From: Monarcha castaneiventris obscurior
Lineage: Eukaryota > Chordata > Aves > Passeriformes > Monarchidae
Length of the DNA stretch: 64,000 nt
Direction: 5' to 3'
Assembly (NCBI GenBank): GCA_026261815.1
Contig: JAMPIT010000484.1
Span: forward strand, 15,288,501 to 15,352,500
The position numbers were made by a program, and so were the translations under genes. A model generated the notes under the pieces. It worked only from the letters and a program-made list of their open reading frames with translations, was not told the origin of the DNA and made no database searches. Positions 38,801 through 50,800 of this stretch are shown in pieces; position 1 is the first letter of the stretch; every line of letters starts with the position of its first letter.

Positions 38801-41800
38801 CCTGAAGGCCCTGTGCACCAGTACAGGCCCTGGCACTGCCACCTGCCAGTGCAATGTGGGCTGGACTGGGGATGGGAAGGTCTGTGTGCCCATAGACAAC
38901 TGCATGCTGGAGAGCAGAGGGAACTGCCACCTCAATGCTGACTGCGTTTACATCGGGCCTGGACAGGTATGAGCAAAGCTAAGCAGCCTGATGGTAGAAT
39001 TAACACGTCCTCAGCTACTCTGAGATGGCCTTGGATTGCCAGGGATAAAAACTGGGCTGGCCAGCAGCCAAGCTTGCTTGTCTACAGCCAGAAACACCAG
39101 CTGCAGCATCACAGTGCACTTGCATGTGAGATGCACTGGTGTGTTCAGGACTGCTACTCGACTCTGGAAGTTGTGCAGCAATACAGCTTGATCTAAGGCA
39201 TGCATCCCCCTGTCCCCAGAGCACAGCATTGAAGAGCACGTGTGGCTGTTCAGACAGTCTGTGGAGGGAGCTGGGCCAAGAGTGAGGCATGTTGAGATAG
39301 GAGGAAGGCACTCATGAGAGGGGATTTCTCAGGGTGCTGCTTCTCCTCACTGAGCCAGGGGAGAGTTGCACAATGTGCTGAAAAAAGGGTACAAAAGTTG
39401 TAGCAGATCTTAGAGAGGTGAGATGTGCAAGTGCTCTCCTAGATATCTTGAAAGCAGAAAGCTTTGAAATCAACTCCTCTCCTCTTTCTGCCATTCATGA
39501 AATCTGTGTCATTCCCTAAAAACCTGGAAATAAAGGAGGAAACCATCATCTTCAAGTGACTCCCACAGCCAAGCAATGCAAGGGATCAATGTTTTTGAGT
39601 AACCAGGCAGCTTGTGTGCTGTGATAGAGGATGATGCTCTGCTAAGGAAACAGCTCCACATTTCCGGGTCTTGAGGGACTGGGGAGAAAACTTGGGAAAA
39701 TAAATTAAGGATAAGTTTTGCTGCCTTAGACCTTTTATGGATAGTAAATGAGGATGCTCTGGTAAGTCTCTAAAACTGAAATGTCTCTTTCTTGCAGAGC
39801 AAGTGTGTCTGCAAGAGGGGTTATGCTGGCGATGGCCACAGCTGTGATGCGATCAACCCATGCCTCATGGACAATGGTGGCTGCCATGACCTGGTGAGTA
39901 ACTAAAGAGCTGTCCTAAGGCTGGCATGGCAGGGGAGGTTCACCTGCTCACTGACAGGTTTTGCAGCAGCCATGGCATTGAGAGAATTGCAAGGGTTTGT
40001 GTGATGTCATCTTACTGGCCTGCACTGATGTGCTCCAAAGATGGATCCTCTGATTTTTGTGGGTTCACACGACCAAAGCAATCACCCAGGCTCAGCTGCA
40101 TGAGGGGAACACTCAGTGCCACCATAAAGGCAGCAGGTGGAAGTGTTTGTGTGTACTACTCTAGCCCAGCCCTTGGAAGGCCAGAATTGAATTCTGAGAT
40201 AGGTGTAACACTACAAAACCTGTGTTTGCTCTCTAATTTCTCCTTCCTTTCCTTGTATTTGCAGGCTACGTGTGTACCCCTTGGTGGAGGAGAGAGATCC
40301 TGTGTTTGCTCTGAAGGCTACACTGGAGATGGCATGACATGCTACGGGGACATTCTGAAAGTTAGTGAAGAGCAAATGTCTGAGGCCTTTTTGAGGCTGG
40401 GGAGAACTGGCTCTGCTCTCACTTTACTTTCCTCTGTTACCTGAGTTGACTCCTTCTCCCAGCATCAGCCTGAAGCATAAGTGTATTCCAAGGCCACAGG
40501 GACAGAAGCAATGCCAAGATTAATTGCTGCCAGTGAAACCATAACTTCTAAGCTGCTTCACCCCTGTGCAGAGAGCACCTGTCCTGTGCAATAAGTCATG
40601 TTTTCTTTGTTGTTCAGAAAGCTTTTCAGGTCAGAGTCGTCAGGCCCATTTTCTGTCATTAGAAATATCAAAGGCCGTTGTGGATTCTATCTTTTGTCCC
40701 TGATAGACATTAACTCATTGCAGATGAGTTGAAAAGAGTTTGTTTATTTGGGAATATATTTTTTTAATGGGTGAAGTTTGGTTTTGAAGTGCCCATGGTG
40801 CCTGTAATGGTTGTGAAGTGAGAAGAATGTCTAAGTCACTGTTGCAGATTTAATATTGCAACGGGCTCCTTTCCCCCACCCTGAGTCCCTCAGCCCTGTA
40901 CCCTGTGCTCAGCAGAGGTAACTTTTCTGTTGTTTCTATTTGAAAGGAGCTGGCCAGGAAATCCCACTTTGCAGGCTTCTACAACTGGGTTAAGGTAAGA
41001 GAAACCATGGGACACCCACACAGGTGAGTTCTGTAGAAGTAAAGTCTGTGAGTATGTTAAAGGACATGCAACTCCATTTATCTTGAGAGAAAACAAAACA
41101 AAGCAAGGTAGAAATGGTTACAGAGCAGGCATGTAGAAAAGCTGTGGAGTTTGTGGTAGAATGAGGATCATGAGTGTGTTTTGGGGGCTTTGTTTCTCTC
41201 ACAGGAGGAAGCTGGGGCTGTTACACTAAATTTTCGTGGTTGTACCATCTGTAACTCCTGGCCATCAAAAAACAGCACAGAAGGGAAAGAAGGGATAGCA
41301 TTATAACACTGTTTTTCAGAAGAACATCCTTTGGGACATTAGACTGTGTGTTTGTTCCTTTTCTCATTGCTGCTTCCCTGTCTTTAGTGTGGGAATTAAG
41401 GGAGACCCTCCACAGACTGCAGCAAGCCTGTAGAAACACACTATGATGGGCAGCCTCTAACTGAGCTTTAGCTTACCTGGCCTGCTGCATACACTGCTTT
41501 TGCCAGCAATTATCTTGATCCCTCCCCCAGGACTGATGTTGGGGGTTCAAAAAGGATTAATGGATACGATTAAATGTGTTTGAAGGAAAACTGAATCGGG
41601 AAAGTAGAGCTTAAAGCAGCAGGTTTTCCCTTGGCAATCAGGTGTCAGCTGTTTTGGCTAAACCACCTGTGGCATTCATTGACTGCCAAGCCCAGGAGAG
41701 CCCAGGAGAGCCCAGGAGAGCCTGCTGTGCTGCTGAGCATGTGCTGTGCTCCTTCACATCCCTTTCTGCGAGAGCGGGATGGCTGTTGGATGTGTTTTGC

Positions 41801-44800
41801 ACTGTGGATGTGGCAGTGGCGTGTCTTATTTGTTCATTTTTGTGCTTTGGACAACAGAAATCTCTCTTCAGCATCCCAGCAGGAACCAATGTCACTGTCC
41901 TGGTGCCATCAGAGGCAGCTATCAAGAACTTGAGCAACGCTGACAAAGATTTCTGGTTGACCCCCTACACGCTGCCATTTTTAGTCAGGTACTAGGAGTT
42001 TCCTGCCTTTGCTTTACTGAGCCAAACAACAGCAACAGAACCATGAAATGGATTTTTTCTCATGCATGACCAATAAGGAGATCTCTTGAGATAAATATAG
42101 AAGCAAATTTAAATATCTAGCAGGCAAAATTTAAGTAGGCATTTAAAGCATAACAGACCACAGATCACAGGAAGTGGGTTTATTTTTCACGTATTTGCAG
42201 AGGGAGGTTTTCCCAGTCAGATGGCATCAGAGCAATTCTCTCTGTTGTTCTCTCCACATGCTAAACTATTCCATGTGAGAGATGTGAATGTTGGGTGGTA
42301 TGGTCTTATCTCCCAGCCATGACCAACAGTTCCCTAATCTTTTCTTTATCTGATTTTTTTCCCCTCAGAGCCCACTTCCTTGAAGGTGTCTTCACTGCTG
42401 AAAAGCTCAGAAATTACGACGGGCCAGAATTACCCACTCTCAACCCACAGACCAGATGGCAGATAAACAGCACGAGTGGTGTAAGGGTTTCTTACATAAG
42501 GCTTGTGTACCAATCTCAAATTTAACTGCTGAGGGGCTGCTGTATTCAGTGGGGAGCCTGGGGATGGGACACTGGTACCCTCAAATGCAGGCATCTTTCA
42601 AAAGCTGTACCTTGATTAACCACATGCAGCCTTGAATGAACAATGTATTTGTTTTGAACTTGCTTGGCATTTCCTAATCCTTTTGCATCTCCCTCTGGTC
42701 CTTGTGCAGGTATTGACCATCCAGAATGCAAGTGTAGTTGTCAGTGACATCCCTGCCAGCAATGGCATTATCCATGTCCTCAGTAAGGTATGTCAGCACA
42801 TGTCACACTGGGAAGCGCTGTGGTTGTAGCAGCAGGTTTGTGTAGCAGCCTCTGTGATAGGGCCAAGGAGGAATACATGTCTGGGCAGTTGGGAAGGGAT
42901 ATAAAGGCAAAATATATGAGGTTATCACAAGGTCCTGACAGATGTTTCCTGTGCAGCAGTGTTCAATGTTTAAAACATTTGTCTCCAGGACAAGTAGGAG
43001 GAGAGTTCCCCTTCTCTTGGCTGGTAGCTGAGTTCAGGCTATTGCAGGATTGTGTTTTAATTGCCTTTCTTGCAAGCAGGGCAGGAGTCCAGTGTGATTC
43101 CCCTCAGCCCCTTGCTCAGCCTTACTCTGAGCCCACTTCTTCCTCAGGTTTTGTTGCTGCCCCCAGGGGATATCCCACCGAGCCCTCCTGGTCTGCAGGA
43201 GCAGCTCAACACAGTGGCCTCGTTCAGCACATTCAAGGAGTTGCTAGAGGTAAGCAGTCGAGGTGAGCACAGCTGTCATTGTCAGAACTGTCTTTGGAGC
43301 AAATGCCCACCTTACCCTGTGCTTGGGGACCTAAATTTGGCTTGCCTGGTGAGAAAGGGAGGTCCTGTGTGTCCTACATGAAGGATCTTCTAGGAAAGCC
43401 CTTCTGAGCAGCCAAAAAGTTCTATAATTACAGATAGATCTCTAGATCACTGGCATGTATTACAGTGGAAGATGACCTGTCTACTACAGGTGTTCTCATC
43501 CCTGTACAAGGCAGAGAAACCCAGAGGAAAGGGAAGGCTTTTTCATAGCTGGGAAGCTGCTCTTATGTCAGCCAGGATGAAGAGCAAGCAATCAGATATG
43601 TGTGGCTGAGTAGAAGCTGCATATCCCATTTTCAGGCATTTCCTCTTGCCTTTGTAATTGATCTCGTGTGGTTTGGGTTTTAGTGGGTCCAAGGGTAATT
43701 GCTAATGTTACTGTTTGGACATTTTTTAGGAGTACCAGCTCATTGGGAAAGTTGAGTCCTCTGAACAATACACAATTTTTGTTCCTGGAAATAATTCCAT
43801 TGAGGAGCACTGCCGAGCTGCCAATGTGACCCAGCTGGTAAGCTCACTGCTGTGTGCAGTTTGAGTGTGTGTTGTGGTGAGTGCAGGGGCACATACACTG
43901 CCAAATAGCAAACAAGCTCAGGGGATTTCAGCATAGAGAGAAGATGAATATCTGATGCTAAAAGCTGGCAGAAATGTGGCAGAGAAATGAGAGAATTTCC
44001 TGCGGTGTTGCAGTGGGATCTGAAAAGAGCATTTGGACCCCAAGTGCAGGGTAAATTAGTATGTGGATAGATGGCACAACATGTTCCACTTCCTGGCTGG
44101 CTGTAGCAATTTTCAGATTTCTGAAAGGTTCCAAAAAACATTAATGGCTTCATCGAGTATCAGAATCATTAAGTGTGATCAGTCATCTGTGATAGAGTTA
44201 CTAGGCTCTGTGGGCTTAATTGGCCATTGCAGGTTCTTAGGAGCACTTCTTATGCCATACCTCTGACTGAATTGTAGTCTAGGAAGTCAAAAGGCTCCTA
44301 ACATTTGTATTTTTGTGGATTTAGGACAATGAAACAGTGCAGTACCACATTGTACTGGGAGAGAAGCTCTTGCCCACGGACTTGAGAAGTGGAATTCATA
44401 AGAACAGCATGTTAGGCCTCTCCTACTGGCTAATGTTTTACCAAAACAGCACCCAGGTAAGGGAGGCAGACTGTTCTGCCATCTGAGGGTCTGGCTTGAC
44501 CTATCACTTTTTAAGGCTGGTGAGTCAATACTCCCACTTCTCTTTTGCACACCCTCACAAGTTTACTGATGTGACTGTCTGGCAGCTGCCAAGCAATCCA
44601 TGCAAAAGGAGTTGAAGGCTATCATCTCAGGTGTTTTCTTCTGCTTTGCAGAAGTTTGTCAATAATATTCCTTTGGATGGGAAATCCTTTGAGACGAGGA
44701 ATGGCATCCTGATCGGGGTGTCCCAGGTGCTGCAGATCCAGAAGAATCGCTGCACTGCCAATACCACCACCATACTAAAGGTAATGGTGATGACCAAGGA

Positions 44801-47800
44801 GCTGACACCATTTCACAGGGTTCCTCCACCTGCTGAGCCAAGCTGATGGGTAACTGCCAACCTACCTTGGCTTTCCTCATGGATGAGGCAGTAGCTTGTG
44901 GTGTAACCCCAGATGAGACTCATTAAATGGGGCATTGTGACAATTTGGCACCTCCTACCTGGAGATTCTGTACATCTAAGGCAGCTCTTGTGCAGATCAT
45001 GTTCAGTTCCCTTGCTGAGCCTCTCTCACAGTGCCAGCCATGGGGCTGGCTAGTGCAGGGACTCCCAGCTGTGGAAGGAAAATCCAGTCCAATTCCTGCA
45101 CTCCATGACCACAAGCTCTCCTAGAAAATGCTGTCTGGTCTGCCTGGGAGTCGTGGCCAAAGTCCAGCTTGTATTTACCTGGTAGCTCATGGGAATTGAG
45201 CCACTAAACCTGAAGATTTCAGGGTCAGACTGAGGTAAGTCTGCCTGCTACAGATCAGGAAAAAAAGTATTTTCAGCCTCATGTGAAGGAACCCCAGGGC
45301 TACAAAAACTCAGGAAAGGGGTAGCATTTGAACTCTTCTTTTGGTTTTTTGAGCCACAGAGATAAAAACATCTGTGTCCTCATCCCAGCCAGCAGCCTGT
45401 AGAGCAGCATTTGTAATTCAAGAGTAGTGTCTTGGTGGGATGTGGGTAGAGGGCACACTCGTGACTTGTCCTGTTCTCTGTGCCCTAGTCAAGGTGCGGC
45501 AAGTGTGAGAAGGGGATCAAGTGTCCTTCTGGATCAGTTCTTGTGGTGAGTCTTGGATTCACGCGACAGCTCACAGACTGGTTGCAGAGAATGATTTGAG
45601 GTCCTTTTATTGCTCTGTAGATGTCATCCTGATACCTGAAAAAATGTGCCCTTGAGTCCTCTGTGGCTCATCCGTTGCCAAGGTTTGCAAGAAAAAGCAG
45701 AAACCAAGGAAGGGTTACACAGGAAAAACATGGACATGAATCACAAAGCTCCATCCAGAGTTGGCTTCAGGCTTTGCCTGAATTTCAGGAGCCCTTTAGT
45801 TTCCCCACTTAACAGGGAAGAAGAGATGTCTTTTCCTAATTTATCTTTGACTCTTTTGACATTCTCATCCAGGAAAGCCAATTTAGGGATGCCTGTAGCA
45901 ATCTCCCTGTCTGGACCATTGATTTATTCACACAGATGGGCTGGTTGTGCCTGTGGCTTGTTTGTTAGTGAGTGACAAACATTTCCAGAGAGGAAAATAA
46001 CTAAGCACTTCATTTCCATGCTGGCTGTGAATTGCCTAGCAGCTACATCTGGCTTCTTAGGCCTTGCTGCTCTACCCTATGCCCAAAAGTTCCCAATTCT
46101 TTTTTTTCTCAGTATTCAGACTAATGTGTACCATGGGATTGGCAGGTAACAAATAGACTCTGTGTGGTGACCTCACATCCAGAGATGCCTCATTGGTCTC
46201 AGCTCTGGATAGTTCAGATTTTTAGGGCTATTGCTGTCAGATACAAAGCAAGAACACTGCCATATGCACCAAAATGTTTGTCTAAATATTGTAATATCTC
46301 CTATCTGTGCCTATGCCAATTATATCCTCAGGAACCTCCTGGGAGTAGCAATCTGGCTCGCTGTGAATTGCGCTCTGCGGGTGCAAGAATCCTTGGCTGC
46401 CACTTCACCTGTGCAAAAGTTTCTCTGGTGAGAAAAGCATTTGCCTCAGATTCATTTTGGCAAAAGCAAGATGGGTGTCAGGAACACAGCCATGGAAGTG
46501 CAGGCTGTGCTGAAGTCCTGGCTGCGTTTGTGCCTTTGTGTAGCTGAGACTGGGCTTGTCTGGGAATCGCTCTCCATCCTGGAGGTGGAGGGCACTGGGA
46601 CAAAACAAGATCTGCAGAAATGTCTGCACAGTGATGGATTGGGATCTGCTGCTTTGGTATTGTTGCTCTGGGTTTTGTCCTGCAGAGGAAGAGAAGGAGT
46701 TGGATGTTTGCAGTCTGGTTTCCTAAGGAAATGAGGCATGAATGGTGGAATGCTGCTTGTGCATGTGCCTTCCCAAATAACTGATGACTCATTGGAGCCA
46801 GACCAAGGGAGGAGCAGAAGGTCTCACACCTTGTGTTGTGTGTGTTATGGCCCCTACCAGTGTTGTGAAAATGGGTTGCTGGGAGAAAACACTTAAAGAA
46901 AAAATGGTAAAAGAAAGACTTGTGGGAATTTGAGGTCTTACAGGTGTTGCAGCATCACGTGGAAAGTTTAGTGGGAATGGGAAATTGAAATTACTGTTCT
47001 CACATAGAGAGTTTCAGTCAGCACTTGTACTTCATTAGGCACTTTTGCAGCACTTCATTAGATGGTGTTTCTCATCATCTGTACTGTCCAACTTGCTCCC
47101 ATCGTGATTTCCTCCCTCCATGGCTAGATGAAGAAAGAAGTGAGAGCAATTAAATCAGGCTTTGGAACCAAATCACCTCCTGGCAGAGCCTCTCTCTGCC
47201 CAGCAGAGAGATACACTGAGGACACAGGCAGGAGATAGGCTGGAGAGGCACAGGACTGAACATTTGAGTTACTCACCAAAGGGCCAGTGTTTCTCAAGGG
47301 CAGTGCAGACCTTTACATGAAACTCTGGGCAACAGAACACCCCATTTCAGGGTGTTCACTCCATCCTGCCTGTTCCTTTCGTGTGTTGTCAGAAATTATG
47401 GCTATCACACAGAGAGAGGTATCAAGCAGCTCCCACAACAAAGCTGAACCTTGTCTGTGCTGCATAGGTTGGCTCACCCCAGCTTGTTGTTGTTGGTTTT
47501 CCAGAGATCCATCTGCTGCCCCGGCTACTACGGCCACATGTGCGAGATGTGCCCCGGGAAGCCAGGCCAGTGGTGCTCTGGGAACGGGGAATGCCAGGAT
47601 GGCATCCAGGGCAGTGGGGAGTGCCGATGCCTGGAGGGTTTCCACGGCACTGCCTGTGAGATGTGTGAAGTGGGACGCTACGGAGCCGACTGCAAATCAG
47701 GTGACACTGATGGCTGTGGCAGCTTGGCTCTACCAAACTGCGTGCAAGGGCAGAAAAGTGGCCACATCTCAGCTCTCAGGGCGGGTGGTGGGAGGGCAGA

Positions 47801-50800
47801 AATGTCCCAAGACTCTGAGACAGGCAAATGGCTCCCAGGTGTCTGAGAGAGAGACAGCAGGAGTGAGCACTTGTGGCCAGCCAGAGGAGTGGCCCCATTT
47901 TGCATGCTCAAACCAAGCATGTGCTGCCCATTCTGCTGCCACCCCAACTACAGCAAGCAGAGGTAGGTGGTCTGTTCCTGGGCTTTTTGGCCTGGCAGTG
48001 AGGGATCAAGACCTGATGCTCCTGTGACATTTTCTTTTGATACTCTTGTGACATTTTCTTGATGGCAGTTTGATGGATTAGGAAAAGAGCAGACAGTGAA
48101 ATGGCAGCAAGACTCTGCTGGTGAGACCTGGCTGGTTTGGCAGTGGTGTTTGTATCTCCCCTGCAGAATGTGCCTGTGACAATGGCATTTGCAACGATGG
48201 GCTGCGAGGGGACGGGAGCTGCGAGTGCTTCCCAGGGTGGACGGGCCCCACCTGCCAAGAAAGTACGTGAGTGTGAAGGGGCCTCTGGTGTCATATTGGC
48301 AGAGAAATCTGAGTGATCCTCTTGAGATGCCAGAACAGCTCTGTCTGCTCTGACCACAGGGCCACATGTACTCTGCATTCCCCCAAAACCTTTTCAGGCT
48401 CTGCTCACTCGTTCCTGCACACAAACTGCATTTGCTGGGACTTCCCCAGCAGCACGTGAGCCCTCGAGTCATTCTGGTAAATCAAGAAAAGCCTAGCAAT
48501 GCTGAGATTAGAGGCACCTCTAAAACAGCCCCTTGCTCTGGGAGAGAGATGGGAGCTTCCAGCCACATTGGGTTGACCATGACTCCTTTTGCTTGCCTAA
48601 GAATGTGGTAGGGCTTGATTTGAATTTTCAAAAGGCCCCAGTGTGTTTGCTGAGCTGCTTTTTCTGCTCACAGATCCATTCACTCAGGTGAGCTCAGGCC
48701 GTGGTCTGCAGTGTTCAATAAATCTGTCACTGTGTGTCAAAGTAACCCATTGAAGATGGATTTGGGATTTTGATTAGCATTTGGGTGAGAAGAAACCTGA
48801 GCTTCTAAATACCTTGGGGTTTTAAAGGTTTGCACACAAAGATTGATTTTATTGTGAATTTAGAAATAGAAATCAAGCAGAGCTGTCCTATCTAGTGTAA
48901 ATGTCAAGCATGAAAGCAGTTCATCTTTTGCTTCAAAAGCCAAATGGCTCTGTATGTCTGAATTAATAAGGTTTCAGTCTTTGTTTCATTCCTACCAGTA
49001 CAGAGGCCACACAGATAAAATCAAATTGAACCATTACTCAGACAGAGAACATCAAATTCACTCCCTTGCAAAGTGCCAACACATAAATCCCATGAGATTT
49101 TCCTGCTGCCACATAGGACAAGAGTGTTAGCATCATTCCTGGCTTGCAGGCTCCTTTTCTCTAGATGGCAGAAATGGCCCCAGTTGAAAATTCCAGGATA
49201 TATTTGTGTTTTCTCTTGCAGGAATCAAGATTGACTTATGTAATAACACTTGCCATCAAATGGCCAAGTAAGTGCAGAGTCATCCATGTGTGTTTGTGTG
49301 TGTTTCACACAGAGGTGGTTCTGGCTTAGGGCTTGGCAGAGGGCTGGGAGAAGGTGCCTACTCATTAAAGATGCTTAATTGTCAGTTCCTTTCTGGGACC
49401 TCTCTTTGGAGCTGTGCCACATGTAGTTTCCCCAAGGAGTCTGTCTGAGCATAAATCCATTCCAAGTTCCTTCAGCATGTGTGGATGGAGAAAGCAGAGA
49501 TTCCAAGGCAGCCCAAAGCTGGCCTTATTCATGGAGCAAATCAACCAGCCATTTACAAGCCCTTTCTGCCCCTGCCAAGGAACGAAACAGGGCTGGAATG
49601 ACTCCCTCGTGCTTCCTTCTCCATCCATTATCCGGTCTCCTGTTTTAGGAACTGGGACCCTGCCATCCCCCTTGTACCTTGCAGAAGCTCGTGGCTATGG
49701 TAAGGGTGCACTGTGGGAGGCCTGGGCTGGACATCAGGTCCTGGACAGCATGACTGGAGCATTTGGAGCTGTAAAGGAATACCTGGAATGTGCCTCCTGT
49801 GGTCACTGTGGCCTCTTGCATACCCCAGACTCGTACAGTGCTTCCCACCAGCTGAGCAAGTCAGGAGATCTTGTCAGTGATTGTTTATCCCTGTCTTGTT
49901 TCAGCTGCCTCAACAGCTCCACAGATTCCCTCCCTACCTGCTTCTGCTCTGCTGGATACACAGGGAACGGGACCCATTGCACAGGTATGTCCAGCAAAGA
50001 CAAGGTGAAATAAATGGTGGGAAGTTGCCAGAGCAAAGATCACTCAAATCCTTTTACTCTCAGGCATCCACCATGAACTCTGCCATGCCTTGGCAGAGAT
50101 GTTTTCCAGTCCAGAGCTTTACACAGGACACTCTTGATGTTGCTAAAGCCTGCAAGAGAGGGATAAAAAGGCAGGCAAGTGTAGGAAGGCAGTTCTTATT
50201 GCCCGATGCACATGAATGGGTTGTACTCGTTCTAATATCGCAGAATTAGTGGCAAAGTTATTACAATTTTGGCCATGAATCTTTGGAATATGAGTGTTTC
50301 AATTCCCTAGAACTTTGTGATTCTTCTGTTTACTGGCCATGCCACAATCAGGTAATAGTGCAGCAGTAGAGCCAAAATGAGGTGAGATTTCAGGATACTG
50401 CACCAGAGCTACCTTACAAACCTTGTCTATGTCAAAAGCAAACAGACCAGGTAAAACAAGGGATAAAATTGTAACAGTCAAAACACGGGTAGACATTCCA
50501 ATTTATTTTCAGTATTGCCCTTCTTGGAAAGTGAATAAGGGGGAAAAAAAGCAGCTTATTTACTTGTGCTGGCCTCTCTCAGGTATGGATGAGGCTCCAA
50601 CCCCTTAAAGAAACAAAAGTTTCATCGGGAAACAAAAGGATTTTAACAAAATGTTGTGATTTTTCTTAAGACACATTCTGACAGTTGATCATTCCTAGGT
50701 GCTCTGAGCTGATTTTGCTCCTCTTGTTTGTGGTCACAGAAATAGATCCCTGCACTATCGACCACGGTGGCTGCTCTGTGCATGCTGTGTGCACCAAAGT

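Noticed and set aside
44940..45130. Possible repeat fragment in intron 35
   Set aside because: A few words resemble CR1 (lead-in to TCCAGTCCAATTCC), but the match is too short and scattered to call.
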